Of a stretch of DNA of 64,000 nt, positions 45,632-56,927 are shown one piece after another. The DNA is taken from NCBI RefSeq assembly GCF_001625195.1, contig NC_054390.1, positions 5,243,222-5,307,221 on the forward strand, written 5' to 3'. The position numbers and the translations under genes were made by a program. The DNA comes from Drechmeria coniospora (lineage: Eukaryota; Ascomycota; Sordariomycetes; Hypocreales; Ophiocordycipitaceae). Within the stretch, counting starts at the first letter, position 1, and each line of letters begins with the position of its first letter. Below the pieces are notes generated by a model. That model was not told the origin of the DNA, ran no database searches, and saw nothing but the letters and a program-made list of their open reading frames with translations.

Positions 45632-47294
45632 ATGGCCCGCTCCTGGTTCCGCACCGTTGGCCTCGGGAACTTGCATTATTTCCTGACCGTCATGGTCGTC
45701 GCTTGCGGATCCATTCCAAAAGGCTACGACGAGGGCGGCTTCGCTGCCGCCTCGGGCCTCACCTCCTTCCTCGACGACTTTCACCTCGGGCGGGGACGGA
45801 GGACCGGCGATTCTTCCCACATGGGCACGCAAAAGGCCGTCATCGCCTCCCTGGGTGTTCTGGGCGCAGCCGTCGGTGCCCTCGTCTCCATCGGTGTCAC
45901 CGATCGCATCGGTCGACTTCGCGCCTGGCAACTATTCACCCTGCTCTGGATCACGGGCTTTCTCACCCTCACCTTCTCGTCCGGCCACCTGTCGCTGCTC
46001 ATGTTTGCCCGCGTCTGGGGTGGTGTCGGTGCCGGTGGCCTCACCGTCGTCTCGCCTCTCTATCTCTCCGAGATTGCCAAGTCCAAGTCGAGGGGCATGG
46101 TCGTGTCCATGTACATGGTCATTCTCTTGTCCTTTCTCATGGCTGGTCCGTTGCCCCGCTCGCCCCTGACCGTGCTTTCGTCCGCTAAAATCCTTCCTTG
46201 CGGCGCCAGGTTTCTTCATCAACTACGCCGTCGTCAGAACGATGGCTCCTTCGAGGAGGCAGTATCGCGTCGTTCTGGGTGTCGTCCAGATTCCCGTCGG
46301 TCTCGCCCTTTTCGCTTCGTGCTTTCTCCACGACACACCCCGTTGGCTGCTGTACAAGCAGCGCAGAGCCGAGGCTGTCATGGTCCTCGCCAAGTTGCGG
46401 GGCCGCGCCGTCGACGATCCGGATGTGGCGAGGGAACTTGACGAGATCGAGCGGCAGATGGCAGACACGAAGCAACTGCTCGCCGGCGTGTCGACGTGGA
46501 CCGTCGTCAAGGAGGTGGCGACAGTGCGAAGCTACCGGCAGCGCTTCCTCCTCGGCATGGCCATGCAGGCGGTTGCCCAATGGAGCGGCGGCAACGGTAT
46601 CAGCTACTACATCCCCGAGATTTTTCGGCTCGCGGGCGTCAAGAGCAGCAAGAATTCGCTCGTGAGCGCCGGCGGCTATGGAGCGGTCAAGCTCGTATTC
46701 ACCATGGTCTTCACCTGGGCCCTCATCGACCACTTTGGCAGGCGCCGCTGCTTCCTGACGGGACTCGGCCTGCAATGCGCATCGCACCTCTACATGGCGC
46801 TCTACATGGGACTTTGGAGATTTTCCCACAACAAGCCGGCCTCGGACGCTGCCGTCGCATCCGTCTTCGTCTACGCCATGGCCTGGAGCATCGGCCTCTG
46901 CACGATTCAATACCTCTACGGAACGGAGATTCTGCCGACGAGAATCCGGAGCGTCTGCTACGCGACCAACATGGCCCTCCATTGGCTCTGGCAGTTCCTC
47001 ATCGTCAGGGTCACGCCGCCCATGTTCAACGCACTCGACGTCTGGGGGGCCTACGCCTTTTGGGCATTCGTCTGCCTTGTCGGCCTCGTCGTCCTCGGCC
47101 TCTGGGCGCCGGAGACAAAGGGCGTCCCCATGGAGCGGATGGGCGAGCTGTTCGACGGGCCGTGGTACAGAGGGTGGCGAGCCAAACTGCAAGACGCGGA
47201 CGACGAACTCGCCCCGAGGCAGCGCATCAGAAGCACAGGCGCTCCATCGGACGACACGCAGGTAGAGGAGCCGGTCAAGCCGGTGACATGCTAG
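45632..47294 (+). CDS. MFS sugar transporter (quinate permease-like)
   Basis: A proton-coupled sugar or quinate-type transporter of the major facilitator superfamily with 532 residues and a predicted 12 membrane segments. The exons are 45632-46145 and 46210-47294. The 64-nt intron starts GTCCGT, a weak donor, but the frame and the family alignment (LMAG joined to FFINYAVV) support it. Family marks are GYDEGGFAAA in segment 1, TDRIGRLRAWQL (loop 2-3), the sugar-porter loop DTPRWLLYKQRRAEA, QWSGGNGISYYIPEIF in segment 7, DHFGRRRCFLTG and the closing PETKGVPMERMGELFDGPWY. The short N-terminus is normal. The substrate cannot be told from sequence. It lies downstream of a Zn2Cys6 factor. Located in the plasma membrane by family. 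Confidence 0.9.
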
Positions 47295-48484
47295 CGTTCA
47301 GTCCCGTCCACTTGGCCGACATTGCCTACAATTTCACAACCTGAGCGGCGAAGACTGCTCGGACATGTAAACAGTAGAATTGGAAACGATCGACATGGAA
47401 CGTATTCAGCGTGTCAGATACTAGACAGGAGCTTACCTGCTTCTTGCGTACACCTTCATGCACCTACACCTTGATGCACCTACCTACCTCCATTGTCGCA
47501 CCTGCCGATGCACTTGCATCTTGGAACCTGTCGGTCGAATCATGTCTTGCGTCTAATACGTGACAACTGAGGAAAATGTGCAAGTACTCCGTACTGTATG
47601 CCTCCTCGATACCAGAATGGTCCTCGCACCCGAACAATCAAGCGTCCACATGCATCCCGGCTCGATCGACAGGCTTTCTCCGTTCGTGAACAAGTATTAT
47701 TGCTTCATGCCAATGTACAAGTAGGTACTATAGGTGTATGTGTATATTAGGTATATAATTAGGTGTACATGTACATGTAGGTAATACTGTACGCAGGTGC
47801 TTGGTGCTATCCGTAGTCCCAGCCGTTCATCCTGTGCCGCCGTTGTCCACTAACCGTACCGTAGGTATACCAGGCCCTATTAGTGGCGTTATTATTACGG
47901 AGTACTCCGTACAGACGGCCGGAATGCAGGGTCCGGCACCGCCCCACCAGAGCTCGGTCTCCCCTCTGAGCCCCGCAGAATACAGGACGTGGAGCACTCG
48001 ATTTGTCATGCTTTTCTGTCCCCTGTGCCGCCTCTAATAACCTCTGAGCCACTCTCGGTGTGGCGAGGGTGGCGGAATCACGTCACGACAATTTTCTCAT
48101 CATAAGCTTGACATGTATTACTCAGTTGGTACTCCGTAGTCTGTGCTTCCTTGCCATCGGCACCTTGGGAGCCAACCATTCATGTTGCTACCTCGCCCTC
48201 ATTGTCATCTGCTCGTATTTTTAGTCGTTCTCCTCGCTCTCCCTCGGTTTCCTCCACGTGCTTCTCACCTCCTCACCGGTCTCGTGCTGCGCTCCATCTC
48301 ACACTGCTGTCATACTGCTGTCCCCCATCTTCGACACTTTGCCAACTTGTGCATTCCACCATCACCACATCCCAGCGTCCCAGCGTCCCAGCCGTCCTCC
48401 CCACCGTCGCCTTGCCACCCGACCCTACTAGTAGAGGCATAGTGATTACCATTTCGCTTCGCGCAAACGGCACCGTTGCGTACC
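47295..48484. other. intergenic, no gene seen
   Basis: Contains GTACTCCGTAC motifs (47585, 47900, 48130), a GTACATGTACATGTAG run near 47765 and, before 48485, the pyrimidine-rich leader of msrA. The frame that runs into msrA from 48151 is a shadow. Confidence 0.45.
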
Positions 48485-49184
48485 ATGGCCGGATACTTGC
48501 CGCCCTTCCTTGCCCGCCTCGCCCGGCCGTTCACCCAGTCAACGCGGTTATCCATCGCGTCCGACTCGACTGCCTCGCACGCACCCGGTGCCATCCCCGA
48601 GGGCGCCCAGCGCTGCACCATCGCCGCCGGCTGCTTCTGGGGCACCGAGCACCTCTACCGGCGCCATTTTGCCGGCAAAGGGCTCCTCGACGCCAAGGTC
48701 GGCTACATCGGTGGCACCCTAGACGATCCCTCCTACCGCGCCGTATGCAGCGGTACCAGCGGCCGTACGTTGCCCTCCCCTCCTCCGCGCATGCGGTCCT
48801 CGTTTCCGTCCAGAGGGTGCTGACCGTTGACCAGATGCCGAGGCGGCGCAAATCATCTTCGACCCGACCCAAGTCTCGTACCGCCAGCTTATCGAATTCT
48901 TCTACAAGTTCCACGATCCCACCACCCTCAACCGGCAGGGACCGGACGCCGGGCCCCAGTACCGATCCGCCATCTACTACCATGACGCCGACCAGGAAAA
49001 GATTGCGCGTGAGGTCACGCAGCAGGCAAACGAGCAGTGGTGGCGCGGCGGTGTCGTCACCGAGATTGCCCCCGCTGGCAAGTGGTATACCGCTGAGGAG
49101 TATCACCAGCTGTATCTGGACCGGAACCCGTCGGGGTACGAGTGCCCTAGCCACTTCTTACGCCCGTTTCCGCCCCTGCATTGA
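48485..49184 (+). CDS. msrA: peptide methionine-S-sulfoxide reductase MsrA
   Basis: Reduces methionine-S-sulfoxide in proteins back to methionine, using thioredoxin as electron donor. It has 209 residues. The exons are 48485-48764 and 48835-49184, with a GT-AG intron of 70 nt that splits the codon of the conserved GTSGHAEA. The start ACCATGG is in ideal context. The catalytic motif is AAGCFWGTEHLY with Cys50. Substrate-pocket residues lie in RSAIYYHDADQEKIA. The C-terminus YECPSHFLRPFPPLH matches eukaryotic members. The first 40 residues are Arg/Ser/Ala-rich and acid-poor (ARLARPFTQSTRLSIASDS), so a mitochondrial form is possible. A thioredoxin gene is in the same window (35911) but 12 kb away. 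Confidence 0.93.
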
Positions 49185-49486
49185 ATGCAGGCTTGGCGGT
49201 GGATGGGGCACAAGATTCTTCATCCAATCCCATCCAGCCAGCATGATGTGATGCTGTCGAGGCAACCCCCCAAAAGTGCGATGCCGTCATGAATGGTGAA
49301 GATGCTGGGGCCTACTGGGTAGCAACATATTATTGCGCTCTTGAATTTTATTTGTTTTTGCGTATTATTCTTTTACTTCATTTTTATTTTACTGATACAA
49401 AGAAAGACCGGACTCAGTGAGGGGAGTGATTATTGCCTCGCCGCTCCACCGCTTCTTCCCGTCCCATGGTCGCTCATGGCAATCGA
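49185..49486. terminator. converging 3' regions of msrA and the Bax-inhibitor gene
   Basis: 300 bp holding both 3' ends. It includes an AT-rich stretch (49325-49400, TTTTATTTGTTTTTGCG) likely to contain polyadenylation signals. No gene. Confidence 0.4.
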
Positions 49487-50567
49487 CTACTTCCTCCTGC
49501 TCTGGTTCATCATCAGGATCTGCACCATCCGTACAAAGATGTTCAAGAAATCGAGCTCCAGCGAGATGCTCTCGTTCACCGGGTCCCTCTTGATGATGCC
49601 GGCCTGTGCCAGCCGCGCGTGGTGCAGCACCTTTTGCACGTCGTAGAGCGTGAAGCCGCCAAAGACGGCCAGGCCTCCGTAGAGCCAGATGTTCTCGGTA
49701 AAGGCGAGCGTTCGGACCGCCGTCGCGGGGATGAGGAGCGGCGCAAAGCCTGAGGCGGCGACGATGGCCGCGCCCGCCAGGAGAGGGCCGCCGATGTACA
49801 GGTACTTTTCCTGCTTCGCCGTCGCACCGACGACGGACAGAGCGCCCATCATGGCCACGGTGTAGAGACCGGCGCGGGCGATGAGCGCGCCGGGGACAAA
49901 GGCGAGCAAGGGGGCGACAAAGGCCGCTTGGGTGGCGTTGAAGGCGGTCCAAAGGGCGTACTTGGGAATGTAACTGCATGCGAATCAGTATCCATCATCT
50001 CGAAATCACTCGGCCACTGGACGGAGCAACGTACTTGTCTGGGCTGATGGATCGAGTACCGATCATCGTCGCAAACGACAGCGCGAGGCCGCCGATGCCC
50101 ACGACCCACGGGTTCGTCACCATCAGTCGGTAGACGAATCCCGTATTCACCATCTGCCTCGCCGTCAGGCCGATGATGCCGACGCCGAGGCCCGTGTGCA
50201 GGAATGTGTTGTTCAGGTAGTCCCGCTCGTACACGGGCATGCCGCCGTCATCTCTCGTCTCGCGGTTAAAGACCATGTTGATGGCGACGAGGGTGCCGCC
50301 AAAGATGGCGCCGCCGACGAGGAGCTTGCGCGTGCCGGTGCCGCTCGCCTGCTGCGTTGCTGCCTGTGGGTGGTACGAGCGTGCGCCGCGCGCAAACCCG
50401 TTTCGGGTCGCCGCCGACGTGGCGATGCGCGAGCTGAAGAAGCCGCTTGTTGGCTTTGTCGACTGGTGGAAGCTCCGCATCGGCCCCCGAAGGATACATT
50501 TGGAGAGCTCGGGCAGTCGCTGCGCGAGGCGCGCAGGGCCCTGCCGGATGCTGAGCGTAAACGACAT
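49487..50567 (-). CDS. mitochondrial Bax-inhibitor-1 family protein (GHITM/MICS1-like)
   Basis: A multi-pass inner-membrane protein of 339 residues from the BI-1/TMBIM family, closest in layout to GHITM (MICS1). That protein is linked in animals to cristae structure and mitochondrial ion exchange. The exons on the minus strand are 50567-50035 and 49973-49487, with a 61-nt GT-AG intron. The N-terminal 75 residues are rich in Arg/Ser and free of runs of acid (RLPELSKCILRGPMRSFHQS), a mitochondrial presequence. Then come six to seven hydrophobic segments, from KLLVGGAIFGGTLVAIN through WLYGGLAVFGGFTLYDVQKV. The C-terminal LYDVQKVLHHAR...SLELDFLNIFVRMVQIL is the conserved pore-side end of the family. 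Confidence 0.9.
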
Positions 50568-53179
50568 CGTGATCCTTTGGCCGTGTGCAACCAGGAGTGC
50601 GTGAGGATGAAGATGGATGGAGGAGGTTGAGGGATGGAGGGGGGAAGTATCGCAGCATTAGGCAACCAGCAGCTGTCGGCGCAAATGAAGCGAGGCCTCT
50701 GCTGACTAAGTCCAAAGTCCGAAGTCCGCTTCACTCGTACAGCACGTCACGTGTGGGGCAAGACGACAACGTTCCGGAATATTCCACAGCACCAGACTCC
50801 GATCCAGTGCTACCCCACCCCAGGAGCACTGCTGACGTATTTGCGCGGAGAAATACGGAGAACTCTCTGCTGTGTGCTTAATTGCTCCGTATGGACGGTA
50901 GTTCTTGTACAGTACACACTAATACAGTAAGTACTTACAAATACGATCTGTGAGGTAACTTACTGTGCAATGCACCAACATCAATGTACCAACAGCATCC
51001 ATCTCGGAGTTGCCATGTAGCACCATGGCCACCTACCGTCACGTTCGACTGCAAAACCCGATGCAAGTACGAGCTATGAGCCAATGCCAAATATTATGGC
51101 GACATCAGCGTGGAACCATCCTCAGGTGATGGCCCAAACCCGTCTGCTCCAAGATCCAACGTTCGAAGATATATGAATACCAACCAATTACCACCAACCT
51201 TGCTACAATGTCCTCGAGCAAAACTGAACTCGACGTGGACTTTTGCCATGAAAACCGGCAGGGACATAGCGAAGACTTTGCTCCAGCTTCGTCTGCACGG
51301 GAGCCAAGCTGGCAGTTTGTCATGACCTTGAATCCGCATTCGTTTGTTGGGTGGCTGACGTTGGCCATTGGAGCACCACCACTAACCCGTGCAAATAATG
51401 CACGTCGTGTCGTTTGGTTAGGAGCCTCGGATCGCCTATTCAAAGATTGCACGACGAAAATGTAATCAAGAGATGACCTCGATTGCTTCCGGAGCCGGCG
51501 TTCCCTCTCGGTCCAGAAACTTCACGACAGAACTCCTTGGGCCCATGTGGGAACATTGTAGGCGCACCGTAATGTGAACCACCCAGCGCTCCACCAATCT
51601 CCCGAGTTGATCATTGTCAACAAGATTTCCTGCCAGCTGTTCCATTTAGAGTTCCCAAGGCGACACCACTCTGGCTGCTGAGAGAAGAACAAGTGGGCTC
51701 CCGACCACTGCTGCCGGTATGAGTCATGAGCCAAGGCTGTGAAAGGTGGTGTAACACTTGCTAGGGGTCTCGAGACCGCTCGCCTGATTTCAAATATCTA
51801 CTCGCAGCCGGTGACGTGGTGGTCGAGACATTCCGGACAATTCCCTCCCTTCCCCGTCAGGACTCGACATCGGTTCGCGTCATCATCTTCTGCTCCTGAT
51901 GACTATGCGCATGCTGCACAGCATTGACACATTGTTCTCCTTCACCATTCGTGACGTTATGCCAAAGGCATGGCACAATTATATTGCATTAATCTCTTGG
52001 AAACACAACAGTCCGCATTAATCTTTGAGGTCCCGAACGTTCACATTTCACATCTCGTGGCATCGCCCTGCCATGCAACTTTCAATGACCAGCATGATTC
52101 CGGATGATATCGTCCGAAACTCGACAAACATACTGTGCCAAGTTCTTAGAAACGGAACAGCTAGCATTGAACACGGCGGAGCCAAAAGCCTGCACAATCG
52201 TCCGACCACCGAGCCTTGCATCTGTCACTATGGACGCAATGACCCATGCTTCAAGGACATACCCTAGTCTTGCATCCTTGAAATGTGTCAGTGCTTGCCA
52301 ATAGACAAATTTGATCCACCAGATTATCTACTTGAACAGCACGCTTTTTTCTGCCTGAGCAAACCCGAACGCGTGACATCGACATATGGCGGCATCCGTC
52401 GACAGCAAGGAATCCTTTTCCCAACAGGGGCTTCACAGCGAGCTTTGAGACGGAAAAGTATTACCAAAATTTTGTACAGCAGACTGGCAGGAAGGATCAA
52501 AGTCACAATTCCAGCATTTGACCTGAGAATCATATTGATGAGCACAAATCGTCAGGACTCTTCTATCCCATCAAGCTTGTCAATTCACCAGGGCTGCGTG
52601 GACCACTGTGGCCTTGGCTGGGTCAGTGATCCCTCTCAGGTGGAGCCAATTCATTCGCTCAGTGGAAAGCGCATGATGCTGATCTACCTGGCTTATTCGG
52701 GACAAAGTCAAAATATTCGTCCAGCTGGTGATGGCGGTCCCACCTGGTGTCTTGACAAAGCTGTCAGCAGCTGGTGGGGCATGGAGTCAAGTCTTCGTTG
52801 CCGGCATCCCTCGTCAACATGCTTTACTTGGCTTGATGAAGCAATCCTGCTCTGCGTTCACTTTAGGTAAAGTGAATTAGATTTAAAGGTTCAAGTCTGC
52901 TACAAATACTGCCGCAGGTTTACCCATCGCCACGCCTTTACGGCTCATGCGCAGCAATCACCCATCCAGTGACACCAGGCTGTCTCAGTCCAGGCGTCGA
53001 CGACAACGACTTCACTTCCCCAGTGATAGGAAGAGTATATAATATGATTCAATATGGGACTTGTTTTTCTTGCCATTGACCTTCTTGAATCCATCAAAGT
53101 CTCCATGAAAAAGTGCTGACGACAATTGGCAATATTCAACAGCAACTAGCCATTCAAACACTTCCACACAATTGCATCC
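50568..53179. other. 2.6-kb interval without supported gene
   Basis: The first 200 bp are the promoter of the Bax-inhibitor-like gene. The rest has normal GC and is not visibly RIP-mutated. A plus-strand frame at 52283-52870 (195 codons) shows no domain, signal peptide or family likeness and has cysteines scattered at random, so I do not call it. Decayed gene remains are possible. Confidence 0.4.
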
Positions 53180-53611
53180 ATGTTCTTCTCCGAGAGCTTC
53201 GATAGCGACAACTATCCTTCGACGCAAACCCCGAAACCAACACCGCCTAAGATCAACTGCGTCAGTATGCAGGAACCGTCTACTCTGGAAGTTTCCGTCG
53301 ACTCACGAGAGACAAACACGACGCCGGCTGACCTCTCGCCCTCCATCGCAATCTCCAATTCTGATGGCCTGATCGAATACTGCCGTATTCTCTCGGAGAC
53401 ACGGCGGATGGAATGCCAGCAACTCCGAGAGGTTATCCGAGCGTTGGAGAACAAGATTAACCGGGCGGCAAAGCGCCAAGATGAGCAGCAGAGGCTGATT
53501 GACCGACAGCAACGGGTCATCAACCTCTTGGAGCACGATGTTCGAAGGTACGGAATTTCTTGTCCCCTCCATTTTCGCCCCAAAACTCGAGGTACGTCAT
53601 CCAGTGACTGA
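53180..53611 (+). CDS. small coiled-coil protein, hypothetical
   Basis: A single-exon frame of 143 residues that I do not recognise. The N-terminal 65 residues are Ser/Thr/Pro-rich and look disordered. Residues 70-122 form a strong predicted helix (LREVIRALENKINRAAKRQD, then EQQRLIDRQQRVINLLEHDV) with heptad-like leucines and isoleucines and many charged residues. This is typical of a coiled coil and unlike random translation. The tail after VRRYG may be different if the GT near 53547 is a splice donor. The ATG context (CATCCATGT) is acceptable. Function is unknown; homodimerisation is a fair guess. Confidence 0.5.
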   Translation: MFFSESFDSDNYPSTQTPKPTPPKINCVSMQEPSTLEVSVDSRETNTTPADLSPSIAISNSDGLIEYCRILSETRRMECQQLREVIRALENKINRAAKRQDEQQRLIDRQQRVINLLEHDVRRYGISCPLHFRPKTRGTSSSD

Positions 53612-56600
53612 TTGACTGGGATAGGAGATAGATGGATGGTCCCGAGGACCTCTTGATCCATCACTGATTGAAGAAGGCGGCATTTTGAACGTGGAGGGTG
53701 TGGAGTTGTTGTTTTGGCTAGCCTTTTGCTATATACCATGATCGGTTCCTATGTGTACTGCGGTGCGACTACATACAAATCTTGGCACTCACTGCCCTTA
53801 CACCCAGGACTACTTTTTTCGTGGCTAGCTCTAACCCTGCGATGAGGAGTAGGTCCTGGAGTCGGATCCTTCACGACGTAAACCGCCAGCGAATTCAACT
53901 GACGGCCGATGCCATGACATTTGTCAAACTTCCTTTTTGAGATCGAACATGAGCGAAAGCAAGGTAGAGAGCGCAGAGCGACGATGAAAAAGTCGAGTTT
54001 CTGCACTGCATCGCCAATCGCACCATCATCGATGCACAATAATCACTTTTCTTACAGCTTCATCATAGTGTAGTGCCCTCCGCTTGACTACTCCAATCAC
54101 GGAATCGGCACAAAGGTACCAATGCTAGCACACCTGGCTACAAACGACAGATCGGAACTCTGCATGCACATGGAGAACTTTACTCGCTGTCGTTGCAACT
54201 CAAACCGCTCTGTTACAATAAAAATAGCATGCATGCCTATGCATCAAAGGTACCTTGACATTTTGGAGGGATGAGTCAGTATAGAATATCTCTGACTCGT
54301 AATAAAGATGGTGGGAAGGGTTCGTGCTGGGTCAACCCAAGGCCCGATTGCTGCACCAATACTCCGTACCCTCGCCTTGGATCGGAAGCATGCATCAAGG
54401 AGAGTTTTATTGGCCATAGGGGACGCACCATCAAAATATTGCCCGTTGTTGTTGCCGGCTTTGAGGTGCACTACGAGTCCATGTTGCAGTATCGCAACCA
54501 TTGCGCCTGCATACTTCTATTCATTAACAATGCAGGATGAATAATTGGAACAATCACTACTCTAGCCAGTACATGCAGTAGCAGCATTCTTATTGACGAA
54601 CAAGCACCTATACTCCCCTTCAAGCATGTGCGTCTCAGTGCATCTGCAAATGCGCGTCGACGATACGAACAGGGAGTAGTACCATGAAATACGGGGTACA
54701 ACTACGACCCTCATGGTCTCACATAAGGTTGTTCAGTCATATTTTCCTCCTATTCCGCGACAACTTGGCCCCACTTGGTCTTACTCGCATTAATCCGTAC
54801 GGTTTCTTGTACTGACACCCACCACCAATGGCACTTCACCTCACGTACTTGTACAACATCCATCTCTTGCCACTGCAGCACTCAGTCAAAAGTCGGCGGA
54901 ACACTTCTGAATCTCGTCAGTTTGTCAGAGGGCTAGAATGTTTCAATTTGTTTCCGTGCCTACTTCTACCCCGTTGGAGGTGTTTCTCGTCATCAACGGC
55001 CGCTGGCTCTCCCACAAGCTACTCCCAATACACAGGTCCACGGTAGGCATTATTCCCTCATCTACAATTCTTGCACGAGTGTGCTGCCCGAGGCCAGGCG
55101 GCACTTATCCCTTCATGATTTGATGATTTTTAAATTATTATTTCTTTCATGACGACCGATTGCGAATGGCCTCCTCGCCTACACCGAAGCACCGATTTAT
55201 CCTACCGAGCCCATCCAAATGGCAACACGTTCGCCTCGCCATGTTGGGGTTTCTTGGACTGAATTTTGAACAGGCTCGGGCTGTTATATGCGTACCGATA
55301 GACCATTCGCAATTTTCGTCCAAAGAAAACAACGTGTCAAAGTTGTTTCCCGGTTTGTTTGATGTCTAGCGCCGAGAGTGTACTCTGTTTCTGTGTTTCA
55401 ATCGCTATCTGTTTGCCAGGTTCTTCACCACCACGGCGTGCCGGTACAGTTCATGTGGAGGCCTGTTCAAGGTACGAAGCTATCGAGCGGGCCAATTCGT
55501 CAAGGTTCGGAAACGATCCATCATCGGCTACCTCAGATGCCCATGATGGTGGTCTGGATGAACAACATCGGCCTGTTCTGGCCTAGCAGAAGGCTACGAG
55601 GAAGCGTGCGGTTGTCGAGTCCCGCAGCCACAAGTACGATTCGGTAAGGCGTCCTTCCCTTGGCGGGTCGAGGCTGGGCAGTGGGCGTTTCAAATACGGA
55701 AAGAGTGGGGACACTGCCCAAGTACCGACTACCTGCGCCCTGCACTCCGTGTACGTGGCCGTGGGCCTGTAGGTGCCAGCCACATCAAGTACCTGGGGTG
55801 TACACACAGAGAAGAGTCACGTGATGGGCGTCAACAGCCACTGCCGAAATGGGTAATGCGGAGAATCTCCAACAACAAGCCACCGATCTACGGTCCACAA
55901 TTAGCGGAGACAACCTCCGGGTCCCCCCTCAAACGGCAAGTACTTATTATTAGGCACTCCGTACTTGTCCTGTACATGTACGTATACTCCGAGTACTTCA
56001 AGTAACTGTTCCGAACGGGTACTTGTGCTAGGCGCCTGCGATTACATTGCAGTACATGAACCGTACAATACTGGCCCGTGAACTGCACTGGCCCATGTAC
56101 CCCATACACCATCTCGTACACGCGCATGGGCGGGCGATTCTGTACCATGTACGGCAACGAGCACAGAGAACCCCCCCCCCCCCCGGCGGTAGATACATGT
56201 ACGGTACTCCGTACGGCGCACCTTCATGTACATGTACCGCGAGACACCTGCACCGCTCCTGGCGGGTCGCTCGCCAGAATAGGACTAGGAGGCTCCCTGT
56301 GCTCATAGGCTGTGCATTGTAGGTCGTCCCGAAATGCGTTTGGGATTGACAGCAGCCTCGTTCCTGTTCCTCCAAACTTCTCCACGTTCGCACCCCTAGC
56401 CTAGCTGGACTCGTCCTCCTCCTTTGCCTCGCTACACCAGCCCGTCCGGTGGGGACTCGCCGTCGTCTCGTCCAGGAGATGGTACCTACCCGCAGCCCTT
56501 AGGGCATGTAAGTAGGGGGATGGCGTCGATCCCTGGTGCGTTTTACTTACCAAGCATGCCCGTCCTCGCCGTCATGGGCGATGCCCTTGGGCACTCGACC

Positions 56601-56927
56601 GACTCGGTCCGTCTGCCGCACTATCGCTGCTGGCTTTGCGAGGTGGCTATGCATGTCTGGTTTCTAGTCGTCGAGCCATCTGGCATATCTGCGACACCGA
56701 GACCACGTGCGGCAGAGTTATATAACCAAGACGCGCGCCCACGAGACGTCATTGTCCCGTTCTGCACTTTCGTCGTTCTTTTTGCGTTCTCCTCGGTCTC
56801 ACTCCTTAATACCGAAGGACATACTAACCACTCTCTGCGCAGCTCTCGTTCCTTTCCCACTGCTGCCCAGTGCCATCCACTGCTGCTGACTGCATCTGCA
56901 TTTTCCCCCACTCGGTGAAGAGCCAAC
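53612..56927. other. 3.3-kb intergenic, no supported gene
   Basis: No family resemblance on either strand. Noted contents are GTACTCCGTA-type motifs (54361, 55958, 56205), a run of 14 C near 56168 and the pyrimidine-rich leader of the GH16 gene after 56720. Short frames near 55.4-55.8 kb lack splice-consistent extensions. Confidence 0.45.

Noticed and set aside
48151..49251. 366-codon frame overlapping msrA
   Set aside because: Alternative frame of the msrA exons; the MsrA frame carries all family motifs.
52283..52870. 195-codon plus-strand frame
   Set aside because: No domain, no signal peptide, random residue pattern; could be chance in a 2.6-kb gap.
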